Shown piece by piece: positions 1-7,335 of a stretch of DNA of 9,004 bases; position 1 is the first letter of the stretch; every line of letters begins with the position of its first letter. This stretch comes from Bacteroidales bacterium UBA1253. GTDB lineage: Bacteria; Bacteroidota; Bacteroidia; Bacteroidales; Paludibacteraceae. The notes below the pieces were generated by a model. The model worked only from the letters and a program-made list of their open reading frames with translations. It did no database searches and had not been told where the DNA came from. The position numbers and the translations under genes were made by a program. The stretch is from positions 19,230 through 28,233 of the forward strand of contig DBVX01000050.1 in the NCBI GenBank assembly GCA_002308815.1, in the 5' to 3' direction.

Positions 1-639
1 TTCCGTCCGGGCGGACACGGCGCGCTCATCGAGAACCTCAACCGGCTGGACACCGACATCGCGTTCATCAAGAACATCGATAACGTGGTTCCCGACTACC
101 GCAAAACCACTACCGTCCATTACAAGCAGGTATTGGCAGGCATACTCGTTGAGGAGCAGCAGCGTGTGTTCGGTCTCCTGCGCAACCCCGACCTGACCGA
201 GGAAGAAAAACAACAACTCCGCCGCCCCATCCGCGTATGCGGCGTGGTCCGCAATACCGGTGAACCCGGCGGAGGACCGTTCATCGTCCGTGAGAAAGAC
301 GGCACAAAGTCCTATCAGATACTGGAGTCCAGCCAGATTGCCGACAAGAGTCTGATGGCGCGCTCCACCCACTTCAACCCCGTTGATCTGGTCTGCTCGC
401 TCCGCGATGAGAACGGCAAACCCTACCACCTGCCCGATTTCATTGACCCCGAGACTGGCTTCATCTCCCACAAGTCCAAGGACGGGAAGGAACTCTTGGC
501 ACTCGAACTGCCAGGACTGTGGAACGGCGCGATGGCGAAATGGAACACCCTGTTCGTGGAAGTACCCGTTTCGACCTTCAATCCTGTCAAGACGGTGAAC
601 GACCTGCTGCGCCCCGAACACCAACCCGCTAACCGATAA
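1..639 (+). CDS. DUF4301 family protein, 3' part (N-terminus outside window)
   Basis: The frame is open from base 1 and ends at TAA 637-639, giving the last 212 residues of a protein whose start lies upstream; a GTG at 85 is only an internal codon, because the reading frame and the family similarity continue to its left. The fragment begins with FRPGGHGALIENLN and contains GGPFIV, a THFNPVDLVCSL stretch, and near the C-terminus LELPGLWNGAMAKWNT followed by VPVSTFNPVKTVNDLLRPEH. These blocks are what I recognise from DUF4301, a Bacteroidetes family of roughly 500 residues. The glycine-rich and NPVD segments recall sugar-nucleotide pyrophosphorylase folds, but that is inference and no reaction is established. 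It is cytoplasmic as far as visible. The next gene starts 4 bases after the stop, so the two are probably co-transcribed. The sequence is GC-rich (36 of 60 bases in 361-420), unlike the operon that follows. Confidence 0.88.
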   Translation, partial: FRPGGHGALIENLNRLDTDIAFIKNIDNVVPDYRKTTTVHYKQVLAGILVEEQQRVFGLLRNPDLTEEEKQQLRRPIRVCGVVRNTGEPGGGPFIVREKDGTKSYQILESSQIADKSLMARSTHFNPVDLVCSLRDENGKPYHLPDFIDPETGFISHKSKDGKELLALELPGLWNGAMAKWNTLFVEVPVSTFNPVKTVNDLLRPEHQPANR

Positions 640-643
640 CACT

Positions 644-1126
644 ATGGGACATCAGGAGATTGAACGCAAGTTCCTCGTACTCAATGACGGCTACAAGGAA
701 CTGGCAACGGAGTGCGTACCCGTCAGCCAGGGCTACCTGAGCCTGAACGACCGCTGCTCCGTGCGCGTGCGCCGGTGGGGTGACAAAGGCTACATAACCG
801 TCAAGTCCCACGTTGTCATCAACCGCTTCTCGCGGTACGAATGGGAGAAAGAAATTCCCGCGCAGGAGGCGGACGAACTGCTGGCACTATGCCTGCCCGG
901 CAAGATTGAGAAGAAACGCTGGCTCGTGCCCATCAATGGCGGACTGACCTGCGAGGTGGACGAGTTCTCCGGACTGAACGAGGGATTGGTGATGGCGGAG
1001 ATTGAACTGGAAAGCGAGGAACAGCCTTACGACCGACCCGCCTTTCTGGGCAGGGAGGTGACGGGCGACCGACGCTTCTTCAACAGCTACCTCATCAGTC
1101 ATCCCTACGTGACGTGGGCGGAATGA
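644..1126 (+). CDS. CYTH domain protein, triphosphate tunnel metalloenzyme
   Basis: A 160-residue single-domain protein. It opens with QEIERKFLV, the diagnostic ExExK signature of the CYTH superfamily (E5, E7, K9), which binds the metal ions used to hydrolyse triphosphate groups. Other expected tunnel residues follow: R41/R43 in VRVRRW, K54 in ITVKS, acidic E66/E68/E70 on one strand, K90-R92, E104 and D106 in CEVDEF, and E119/E121/E123 in AEIELE. Known members hydrolyse inorganic triphosphate, thiamine triphosphate or nucleoside triphosphates; bacterial single-domain versions are mostly tripolyphosphatases, so that is the likeliest activity. There is no signal peptide, so it should be cytoplasmic. 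The length is normal for the family. The ATG lies 4 bases after the DUF4301 stop, which suggests translational coupling. Composition matches the DUF4301 gene, so it looks like resident chromosome rather than part of the following island. Confidence 0.92.
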   Translation: MGHQEIERKFLVLNDGYKELATECVPVSQGYLSLNDRCSVRVRRWGDKGYITVKSHVVINRFSRYEWEKEIPAQEADELLALCLPGKIEKKRWLVPINGGLTCEVDEFSGLNEGLVMAEIELESEEQPYDRPAFLGREVTGDRRFFNSYLISHPYVTWAE

Positions 1127-1183
1127 GCCACCCCCGCGCCACATAATGATTGAGGCAAAATCCATAGCGCATACGCAAGCAGA

Positions 1184-1215
1184 TTTGCATAATCCGCAAA
1201 AACAACGTTACTTTG
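1184..1215 (+). promoter_or_regulatory. Bacteroidetes-type promoter for the four-gene operon
   Basis: TTTG at 1184-1187, a 20-base spacer, then TTACTTTG at 1208-1215. This fits the primary sigma factor pattern of Bacteroides (TTTG, 19-21 bases, TAnnTTTG) with one mismatch, T for A at the second position of the downstream box. Transcription would begin near 1221-1223, leaving a leader of only about 20 bases before the ATG at 1242. No terminator is visible between the CYTH stop at 1126 and this promoter, so some read-through from upstream is possible. Confidence 0.6.
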
Positions 1216-1230
1216 CGGCGATTTTCTAAA

Positions 1231-1235
1231 AGGAG
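1231..1235 (+). promoter_or_regulatory. Shine-Dalgarno AGGAG upstream of the DUF6430 gene
   Basis: AGGAG sits 6 bases before the ATG at 1242. A strong Shine-Dalgarno is uncommon in this phylum and is absent in front of the other genes here. It supports 1242 as the start over the internal ATG at 1413. Confidence 0.55.
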
Positions 1236-1241
1236 TCAAAT

Positions 1242-2270
1242 ATGACCGCTTTACAATCACCTGACCCGTGCAGAAAAAACGATTCTGCTGCCCACAAAAG
1301 GGTTGTGTCTATTTTTGTGATTTTGCAGTCTGTGTTTCAAAAACCAATATGCTGTGCGCTTAAATCCAAAGTCAGATTTCTGCGCAAGCATTGGAAACAG
1401 TTGCTGTGGGATATGGCAAAAACCACCGTGGCAGGGTTCGGTTTGGTTATAACTTTTTCAGACGCATTGCTGAATGTCCTGCCGGAAGGGACAAAACTTC
1501 ATACTCTGCTTGACCGTCTGGTTCACATGCCTTTTGACCATCCTGCCACTCTGCTGATCATTCTCGGGCTGCTGATGATTGTCGGCATGATTGTCAACTG
1601 GCCCAACACCAAGGCTACATATAAAGACCCTCATTCGGATATACGTGTGATTGTGGAGTGCAGCGATTTGTTTGAACAGGACGGTCTGCGTGTGGTACAT
1701 TGTGTTGACACGTTTGACACCGCAGTAGGCTCAATTATCTCTCCGAGGTCGGTTCACGGTGCGTTTCTCGCCTTGTGCAAGCAATCCGGTTTTGATATAG
1801 ACGGTGCTATAGACAATGCCCTGCGCTTTACACAGGCTGAGAGTACGGATCCCGAATTGCCAGGTCGAACGGCGCGATACCCTCTCGGAACCATGTGTCC
1901 TGTGACGATAGGCGGGGACGACTATTGCATGGTCAGTTTCACCCATCTGTCCAAAGACGGAAACATATCAATAACACGCAGGGAATACACCGATTTTCTG
2001 ATGACTCTGTGGCGCAATCTGGCGACACCTATCCTTCGGCATGACACAGTCAATGTGGCTGTAATGGGCAACCGTTTTGTTGACTTGCCGGCGGACTTCT
2101 CCACAGAGCAGAAGATAGACCTGATGATTCAGACTTTTTTTGCCGCAGTCCGCGAGAAAGCCTGCTGCCGCACACTGCGGATATGTGTGCATGAGAGCAA
2201 TATGACCGAAGTCGATTTTCCGCACTACAATATCATTATCGACCACCTCGCCAAAAGACCGACGATATGA
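1242..2270 (+). CDS. Two-TM DUF6430 / macro-like domain protein (type II Thoeris ThsA-like)
   Basis: 342 residues. A basic N-terminal segment (1-55) is followed by two predicted membrane helices, about 58-80 and 101-120 (the second reads TLLIILGLLMIVGMIVNW), then a soluble C-terminal domain (about 130-340) that should face the cytoplasm. That domain shows the pattern I associate with DUF6430, now regarded as macro-like: a VIVECSDLFEQDG strand-loop, FDTAVGSIISPRSVHGAF, then RYPLGTMCPVTIGG and a long LW-containing helix before VNVAVMGNRF. In type II Thoeris the effector ThsA has this two-TM plus macro layout and is triggered by a TIR-made ADP-ribose-type signal at the membrane. The next gene encodes a TIR protein, which strengthens the match. 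The start at 1242 has its own Shine-Dalgarno; residues 1-45 could be an extension beyond a core protein starting at M58 (base 1413). The GC content is lower than that of the upstream genes. The family assignment rests on pattern recognition and the exact ligand is unknown. Confidence 0.72.
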   Translation: MTALQSPDPCRKNDSAAHKRVVSIFVILQSVFQKPICCALKSKVRFLRKHWKQLLWDMAKTTVAGFGLVITFSDALLNVLPEGTKLHTLLDRLVHMPFDHPATLLIILGLLMIVGMIVNWPNTKATYKDPHSDIRVIVECSDLFEQDGLRVVHCVDTFDTAVGSIISPRSVHGAFLALCKQSGFDIDGAIDNALRFTQAESTDPELPGRTARYPLGTMCPVTIGGDDYCMVSFTHLSKDGNISITRREYTDFLMTLWRNLATPILRHDTVNVAVMGNRFVDLPADFSTEQKIDLMIQTFFAAVREKACCRTLRICVHESNMTEVDFPHYNIIIDHLAKRPTI

Positions 2271-2332
2271 TTCTGTCATTTTACGATTTGGTTATTTCAC
2301 ATTCCTGATTTCTAATGTCCATATAACCTGAT

Positions 2333-3481
2333 ATGCAGGAAAATTTCAAGTATGTTGCCTTTATCAGTTTCCAGAGTGCTGATGCCAGGGAAGCTTTGTG
2401 GGTGCAGAAAGCCATAGAGGGTTATCGTCTGCCTACAGCGGTGAGCCGTTCCCGTTCGCTGCCGAAGAAGATGCCGCCCTGTTTCTGCTATCTCAATGAC
2501 ATCAACCTTTCAGAGGAACTGATGCAGGAGTTGAAACTGCGTATGGAGCAGTCGCAGTATCTCATTGTTGTCTGTTCGCGCCGCTCAGCCCGGTCAACAT
2601 TTGTCAACGGCGGTATTGACTATTTTGTCAGTCTCGGCCGCCGCGACCGTATCATTCCGCTGATAGTTGACGGCATACCATACACCAACGACCCCGAAAC
2701 AGAGTGCTATCCCGAAGCTCTGAAACGCCATTTTCCGAAGTCAGCCGACCCTATGCAGGATCATCAGATTCTCGGAGTGAACCTGAATGAGGAGGGTGCC
2801 GGAAGCAAACGCTGGAAGCACCAACGCGCCGTGTTGATGGTGATTGCGCGGATGTTGAATCTTGAGTTTGAGAATCTATGGAATCGGGAAGTCCAACGCC
2901 GCAAACGGCAACGCCGTGCCATTATAGCGGGTATAACCGGAGTTCTCTGCCTGTTAGGTCTGACATGGCATTTCAGCCGGAGCATAGACATTGAAGTCAA
3001 TACGCCTGAGGCGACTGCCCACAATGAAAATCTGCCAATGTGTATTGACGGCAGGCTGACCATAAAATTAGCCAACGAGGAAAAAACTCTTGACAGCATA
3101 CATCCCGGCAGTACGCTTATATTCAAGAATGTCCCGCAGCGGTTTATAGGTAGGGAGGCGGCAGTTGCCTTCAGCGGTGAAGGCTATCTGCCGATTGACA
3201 CGACACTGTCTCTGCAACCGTCTCTGACCCTGCCGTTATGCCGCGATGCAGAGCTCTACGGGCATCTTTTCTTCCGCTTGCGAGGCAAGGAGCATCCGGA
3301 GCGGCAGACATTGGTTATTGCCGGTCGGGAGATACATCCTGATGCGGACGGATTGGTTGACCTTCAAGTGCCGATAGAGGAGCAGCTCACAACCTATCCT
3401 GTGATGATAAACAACCAACTTGCCGCCGACAGCATCCACACCCCATGCGGTGAAAATGATATTTTGGAATTCAGACTTTAG
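2333..3481 (+). CDS. Membrane-anchored TIR domain protein with periplasmic beta-rich domain
   Basis: 382 residues in three parts. Residues 1-185 form a bacterial TIR domain: first strand KYVAFISF, the EGYRLP segment, a YLND region where relatives have FRDR, the strand YLIVVCS, and the helix plus RRDRIIPLIVDGIP. A basic stretch (QRRKRQRR, 188-195) precedes one membrane helix (about 196-213, IIAGITGVLCLLGLTWHF), so the TIR faces the cytoplasm. Residues 215-382 would be periplasmic and look like one or two beta-sandwich modules with similar openings (LPMCIDGRLTIKLA, LPLCRDAELYGHLF). TIR enzymes cleave NAD to make immune signals, and ThsB of Thoeris is one of these. At the usual catalytic glutamate (the second E in WVNEEI of relatives), this protein reads FVNGGI, with G93-G94. 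It may therefore be a non-enzymatic TIR. It starts 62 bases after the DUF6430 gene with no evident promoter between, so it is probably in the same operon. Confidence 0.85.
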   Translation: MQENFKYVAFISFQSADAREALWVQKAIEGYRLPTAVSRSRSLPKKMPPCFCYLNDINLSEELMQELKLRMEQSQYLIVVCSRRSARSTFVNGGIDYFVSLGRRDRIIPLIVDGIPYTNDPETECYPEALKRHFPKSADPMQDHQILGVNLNEEGAGSKRWKHQRAVLMVIARMLNLEFENLWNREVQRRKRQRRAIIAGITGVLCLLGLTWHFSRSIDIEVNTPEATAHNENLPMCIDGRLTIKLANEEKTLDSIHPGSTLIFKNVPQRFIGREAAVAFSGEGYLPIDTTLSLQPSLTLPLCRDAELYGHLFFRLRGKEHPERQTLVIAGREIHPDADGLVDLQVPIEEQLTTYPVMINNQLAADSIHTPCGENDILEFRL

Positions 3482-3506
3482 ATTCCGGATTATTTCTCAA
3501 ATAAAA

Positions 3507-5033
3507 ATGAAAAGACTGAATCTGATATTAATTATCCTGACAGCAACGGTAAGTGTTTTCGCGGTTAACCAGAAAGGCACGGTGCGCAGTATAGCGCGTC
3601 CGAACAAGGCAAGTACGGTTTTGCCTAATGCCATTATCCGCATCCGAGGCTCGCATAATGCCGTTGAGAGCACTCAAAACGGAGAATACTCACTTCTGCT
3701 TCAGAACAAGCAGAACGGTGATCCGATAGTTTTCTCCACAGTCACCCTCTCCGGTTGGGAGGTGGCGGAGCAGTCGTTTATAGGTCGTCAGATAGCATGC
3801 TCCGACCAGGTGCCGGTGGATATTCTGATGGTCAACCGTGCGGATATGGAGCGCGAAAAAGAAGCCATAGCCGCCAAAGCGCGCCAAAACGTGGAGTTTT
3901 ATTATGAGAAGTGCCTTGCCGAATTGGACAAGGAACTTGAAGAAGGAAAACTCAAACAGAAGGAATACCGGCAAAAGCTTGACGAGCTGGAACTCAAATA
4001 CGAGCAGTTTGAACCGCTTTTGCAGACTATGGCGGAAGAATACGCCCGCACGGATATAGCGCAACTGGATTCGCTGAGCCTGCAAATCAATGCCGCGATA
4101 GAAGCCGGCAATCCCGATGAAGCGGAGCGGCTTATCATGCTCAAAGGGGATATAAACCGGCGCGAGAAACAACTGCGCGAGGAGCAGGAGCAAATCAGCA
4201 AAGCCCAGGCCAAGGTGGCTCAAGCTGCGGAAAACAACCGCAAGCGTATGCGCGAATTAGGTATGGATTTCAAGCATTTGTATTCGATATGCCTGACCCG
4301 CATGCAATTGGACAGCGCAGGTTATTATCTGATACGCCGTGCGCAGACAGACACTCTGGATGTGGACTGGCAGATGCAGGCAGGGCGTTTTGCCCGCGAC
4401 ATACTGCAAGATATGACAACGGCGAAACAATTTCTGGACAGGGCTGTCATTACGGCATTGCAGCAATATGGTCGGGAAAGTGCCCAATATGCAACGGCAA
4501 CCAACGAGTCGGGATGTTACTATCGTGTAAACAAGGACGATGTCAAGGCGAAACAACTGTTTGAAGAATCGCTGCAAATACGCAAGCTGGTGTGTGGAGA
4601 AAAGTCCATCCCCGTAGCGGAGATCCTCAACAACCTCGGAGAGATAGCCCGCAGCGGCAAAGACTACAATGCAGCACTACAATACCACAAAGAGGCATTG
4701 GAAATCCGCACCAAACTGTCAGGAGAGCAAGATACGGGAACTGCGGAAAGTCTGAACAACATAGGAGGAATATACTACTCACAGGGCAAGTGCAGACAGG
4801 CACTGGAATATTTTTTCAAAGCATCGGAGATATTCGATTCCTTGCCTGAAACCGTTATGCGCAAGAAAGCAACAGCATTCAACAATCTCGGCGGAGCATA
4901 CTATTGTCTCGGCGAAAAGGAAAAGGCCGTTGAGAGTTTCGAGCGTGCATATCAGATATACAAAACAGATTTGGGTGAAGAGCATCCGCTGACAAAGAAT
5001 GCCCTGCACAACATGAACTATTGCAAACAATGA
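3507..5033 (+). CDS. Exported protein: regulatory-like beta domain, coiled coil and TPR repeats
   Basis: 508 residues from the ATG at 3507. The open frame extends upstream to an ATG at 3420, but that overlaps the TIR gene by 62 bases, whereas 3507 begins a clear signal peptide (MKRLNLILIILTATVSVFA, cleavage near A19). Residues about 20-110 resemble a carboxypeptidase-regulatory-like beta domain (PNAIIRIRG, then NGEYSLLL). Residues about 112-250 are rich in E, K, Q and R and should form a long coiled coil. Residues about 255-505 are tetratricopeptide repeats of the kinesin-light-chain type, for example AEILNNLGEIARSGKDYNAALQYH, AESLNNIGGIYYSQGK and ATAFNNLGGAYYCLGEKEKAVESF. TPRs bind partner proteins, and here they are predicted to lie in the periplasm. 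The gene starts 25 bases after the TIR gene and ends 13 bases before the next. The TIR protein's periplasmic domain is an obvious candidate partner, though that is inference. No enzymatic motif is visible. Confidence 0.82.
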   Translation: MKRLNLILIILTATVSVFAVNQKGTVRSIARPNKASTVLPNAIIRIRGSHNAVESTQNGEYSLLLQNKQNGDPIVFSTVTLSGWEVAEQSFIGRQIACSDQVPVDILMVNRADMEREKEAIAAKARQNVEFYYEKCLAELDKELEEGKLKQKEYRQKLDELELKYEQFEPLLQTMAEEYARTDIAQLDSLSLQINAAIEAGNPDEAERLIMLKGDINRREKQLREEQEQISKAQAKVAQAAENNRKRMRELGMDFKHLYSICLTRMQLDSAGYYLIRRAQTDTLDVDWQMQAGRFARDILQDMTTAKQFLDRAVITALQQYGRESAQYATATNESGCYYRVNKDDVKAKQLFEESLQIRKLVCGEKSIPVAEILNNLGEIARSGKDYNAALQYHKEALEIRTKLSGEQDTGTAESLNNIGGIYYSQGKCRQALEYFFKASEIFDSLPETVMRKKATAFNNLGGAYYCLGEKEKAVESFERAYQIYKTDLGEEHPLTKNALHNMNYCKQ

Positions 5034-5046
5034 AAACCATACAGAT

Positions 5047-7227
5047 ATGAAAAAAAATTTATTGCTATTGTGTCTGTTCATAGCCTTAACGTCAAATATC
5101 CTTTTCGCCGATGAATTTGAATATAACGGGGTTTATTATTCCACACTTTCAGACGGGACTGCGGAGGTAATGCAGAGTGTTTTGGGTGCATATACGTTTG
5201 CATCCGTCACAATTCCTGACACCGCATACGAAACAGTAGTGCCGGCATTCGGTGACCCGTATTTGGTGAAACATGCGGTAACAAGTATCGGAGCCGACGC
5301 CTTCAGCAACTGTAGCAAACTCCACAGTATAACACTGCCGAAGACACTGAAATACATCCAGAAAGGAGCATTCACCAATTGTCGGAATCTGGAATCTGTA
5401 GATTTGCCGGAGGGACTTGTCAGGGTTGACTATGATGCGTTTTGGAGATGTGCGTCGCTGAAGGAACTGATCTTCCCGTCAACAACAGACAGTATCGGTG
5501 TCCGCAATTTCGGCGGCATGGCTACTGATGACGATATACCGGGAAGTTTTTTTGAATCGCAACTCAGACGTGTGATTATCAAAGCTTCTACGCCTCCGCA
5601 CATTAGTGGAAATCTGTCAGAGTTTTTTGACGAAACAGACAAATTTTCCGCTGACAGCGTTGACCTGTATGTCCATGCCACAACCATTGACAATTATACC
5701 TCGTCATCCGACTATACTTCTGTGTTCAAGCATATCTATCCATACGGCAACGGCAATGTGAATATTATGCCTACAGAAAAAACCGATTCTGTAAAAATCA
5801 GCTGGTTCAATTTCTACGGAGTGGAGGACTATCTTGTTACTGTCAACAAAGGAGAGACTGTGATAGCCCGATTCAGTGTTACCAAAGACGGAACATCCAC
5901 CCGTCTTCTGTCTCCCCGCCGTATAGAAGAGGAAAACGACTCCACAAAAAGTTCCACCGAGATGTTTGTGGTAACTCTGGGTAGTCTTGAAGGCAGCACG
6001 ACATACACCTATAATGTAAGCGGCACAAACAAACAGAAAGAGCTTATTTTCCGTACAACCGGTTCTTTTAGCATTGACGGAACCAAAGGGATAAAACAAG
6101 ATCAGGAGGAAATAGTCAGAGTGGTCTATCACACCATTTCCGTTGCCGCCAATGATGACATGATGGGTACTGTCAGCGGCGGGGGAAGAATAGAAGGGGG
6201 ACTTTGGATCACACTTACCGCCACGCCGAACGAGCATTACCGTTTCGTTCAATGGTCGGACGGCAATACGGACAATCCGCGTACTGTCATCGTCACAAAG
6301 GACGATACTTACACCGCTGTATTTGACGAACAGATTAAATATACTGTCACATTTATCGGCTTCGACACAAAAGAGCTGAAAACGGAGGAAGTTGAAACCG
6401 GTTATGCCGCCACGGCTCCGGAAACTCCGGCTGTTGAAGGTTATGAGTTCAAAGGCTGGGACAAGGACTTCTCGTCTGTCAAGTCTGACTTGACCGTCAA
6501 AGCGCAATATGAGATAAAAAATTACAAAGTTACCATAAATGCGGCGCACGGTGAAGTATCGGTATCGCAAGATATCGACCTTGGCGCAGTGCCGTGGGGT
6601 ACGGAACTCGAACTGACGGCGGCGGCTGACAAAGGCTACAGATTCGTCAAATGGAGCGATGCCTCGACAGACAATCCGCGCAACATTGTGGTTAAGGAAG
6701 ATGTGACCATCACTGCGCAGTTTGAGGAAGACTTGTATATGGTTACCTTCATCGGCTTCGGCGGAGCCACAATCAAATTCGAGTATATTCTCGCAGGGGA
6801 ATCCGCCCAAGCTCCTGACCTTGCCGAGGTTCATGGTTGGCATTTCGTGAAATGGGACACCGACTTCTCCAATGTGACAAGCAACATAACGGTTACAGCC
6901 ATTTATGAAATCAATACTTATACCGTTGTCTTCGTTGACTGGGATGGCACAGAACTCAGCAGGCAGACCGTTGAACACGGTTCGGATGCCGTAGCACCCC
7001 AAGACCCGGCACGAGAAGGCTACACCTTTACCGGATGGTCGAACTCCATAAAGGACATCAGCTCCGACCTGACCGTCATCGCGCAGTACAAGGAGAATCC
7101 TGCGACAGGAACGGAGGAAACGTCCGCCCCGGTGACCGCCAAGCCGGGCAAGGTTCTGCGCGACGGCGTGATGTACATCCTGCGTGGCGGAAGGATATAC
7201 TGCGTAGATGGCGCGGTGGTGCAATAA
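5047..7227 (+). CDS. Large exported BspA-type LRR and InlB B-repeat protein
   Basis: 726 residues with a signal peptide (MKKNLLLLCLFIALTSNILFA, cleavage near A21). Residues about 73-150 hold BspA-type leucine-rich repeats of the LRR_5 kind: VTSIGADAFSNCSKLHSITLP, then YIQKGAFTNCRNLESVDLP, then a weaker third copy. Residues about 240-340 look like a fibronectin-III-type strand region. Residues 359-682 carry five InlB-type repeats: two of the divergent InlB B type (YRFVQWSDGNTDNP and YRFVKWSDASTDNP) and three of the Listeria-Bacteroides type (YEFKGWDKDFS, WHFVKWDTDFS, YTFTGWSNSIK). A short tail (about 700-726) ends KVLRDGVMYILRGGRIYCVD. Such proteins are surface or secreted adhesion and contact modules; no enzyme domain is seen. 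It is the last gene of the operon, 13 bases after the TPR gene, and is followed by a terminator. The last 200 bases are much more GC-rich than the rest (39 of 60 in 7081-7140 against 26 of 60 in 5641-5700). Whether it is released or anchored is unclear. Confidence 0.85.
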   Translation: MKKNLLLLCLFIALTSNILFADEFEYNGVYYSTLSDGTAEVMQSVLGAYTFASVTIPDTAYETVVPAFGDPYLVKHAVTSIGADAFSNCSKLHSITLPKTLKYIQKGAFTNCRNLESVDLPEGLVRVDYDAFWRCASLKELIFPSTTDSIGVRNFGGMATDDDIPGSFFESQLRRVIIKASTPPHISGNLSEFFDETDKFSADSVDLYVHATTIDNYTSSSDYTSVFKHIYPYGNGNVNIMPTEKTDSVKISWFNFYGVEDYLVTVNKGETVIARFSVTKDGTSTRLLSPRRIEEENDSTKSSTEMFVVTLGSLEGSTTYTYNVSGTNKQKELIFRTTGSFSIDGTKGIKQDQEEIVRVVYHTISVAANDDMMGTVSGGGRIEGGLWITLTATPNEHYRFVQWSDGNTDNPRTVIVTKDDTYTAVFDEQIKYTVTFIGFDTKELKTEEVETGYAATAPETPAVEGYEFKGWDKDFSSVKSDLTVKAQYEIKNYKVTINAAHGEVSVSQDIDLGAVPWGTELELTAAADKGYRFVKWSDASTDNPRNIVVKEDVTITAQFEEDLYMVTFIGFGGATIKFEYILAGESAQAPDLAEVHGWHFVKWDTDFSNVTSNITVTAIYEINTYTVVFVDWDGTELSRQTVEHGSDAVAPQDPAREGYTFTGWSNSIKDISSDLTVIAQYKENPATGTEETSAPVTAKPGKVLRDGVMYILRGGRIYCVDGAVVQ
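6121..7092 (+). repeat. Five InlB-type protein repeats within the LRR protein
   Basis: Units read from the translation: divergent InlB B-repeat at about 6121-6330 and 6517-6726; Listeria-Bacteroides repeat at about 6337-6516, 6736-6909 and 6919-7092. The order is B, L, B, L, L. Copies are similar in protein but clearly diverged in DNA, so the array is old and not a recent tandem expansion. Confidence 0.75.
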
Positions 7228-7335
7228 CCGGGTAATGCGGATTTAGTTGTGTGTCTGTACCTATTTGGTATATGTAAACCCTATTTTCCGGATTACCAGA
7301 ACCGACGTACCGCATTTCTACCGCCTTATTAGATC

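Noticed and set aside
85..639. DUF4301 gene starting at the GTG at 85
   Set aside because: The frame is open to base 1 and the residues before 85 (FRPGGHGALIENLN and on) are part of the family pattern.
3420..3506. Upstream start for the TPR protein gene
   Set aside because: It overlaps the TIR gene by 62 bases and would bury the clear signal peptide that begins at 3507.
5704..7224. A 506-codon open frame on the minus strand opposite the LRR protein gene
   Set aside because: The plus strand encodes a signal peptide and well-formed InlB repeats here, while the antisense translation has no recognisable domain; it is a by-product of codon bias.
5047..7227. LPXTG or classic type IX secretion signal on the LRR protein
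   Set aside because: There is no LPXTG motif, and the short tail does not match the longer Ig-like type IX C-terminal domains I know; I describe it only as a conserved-looking tail.
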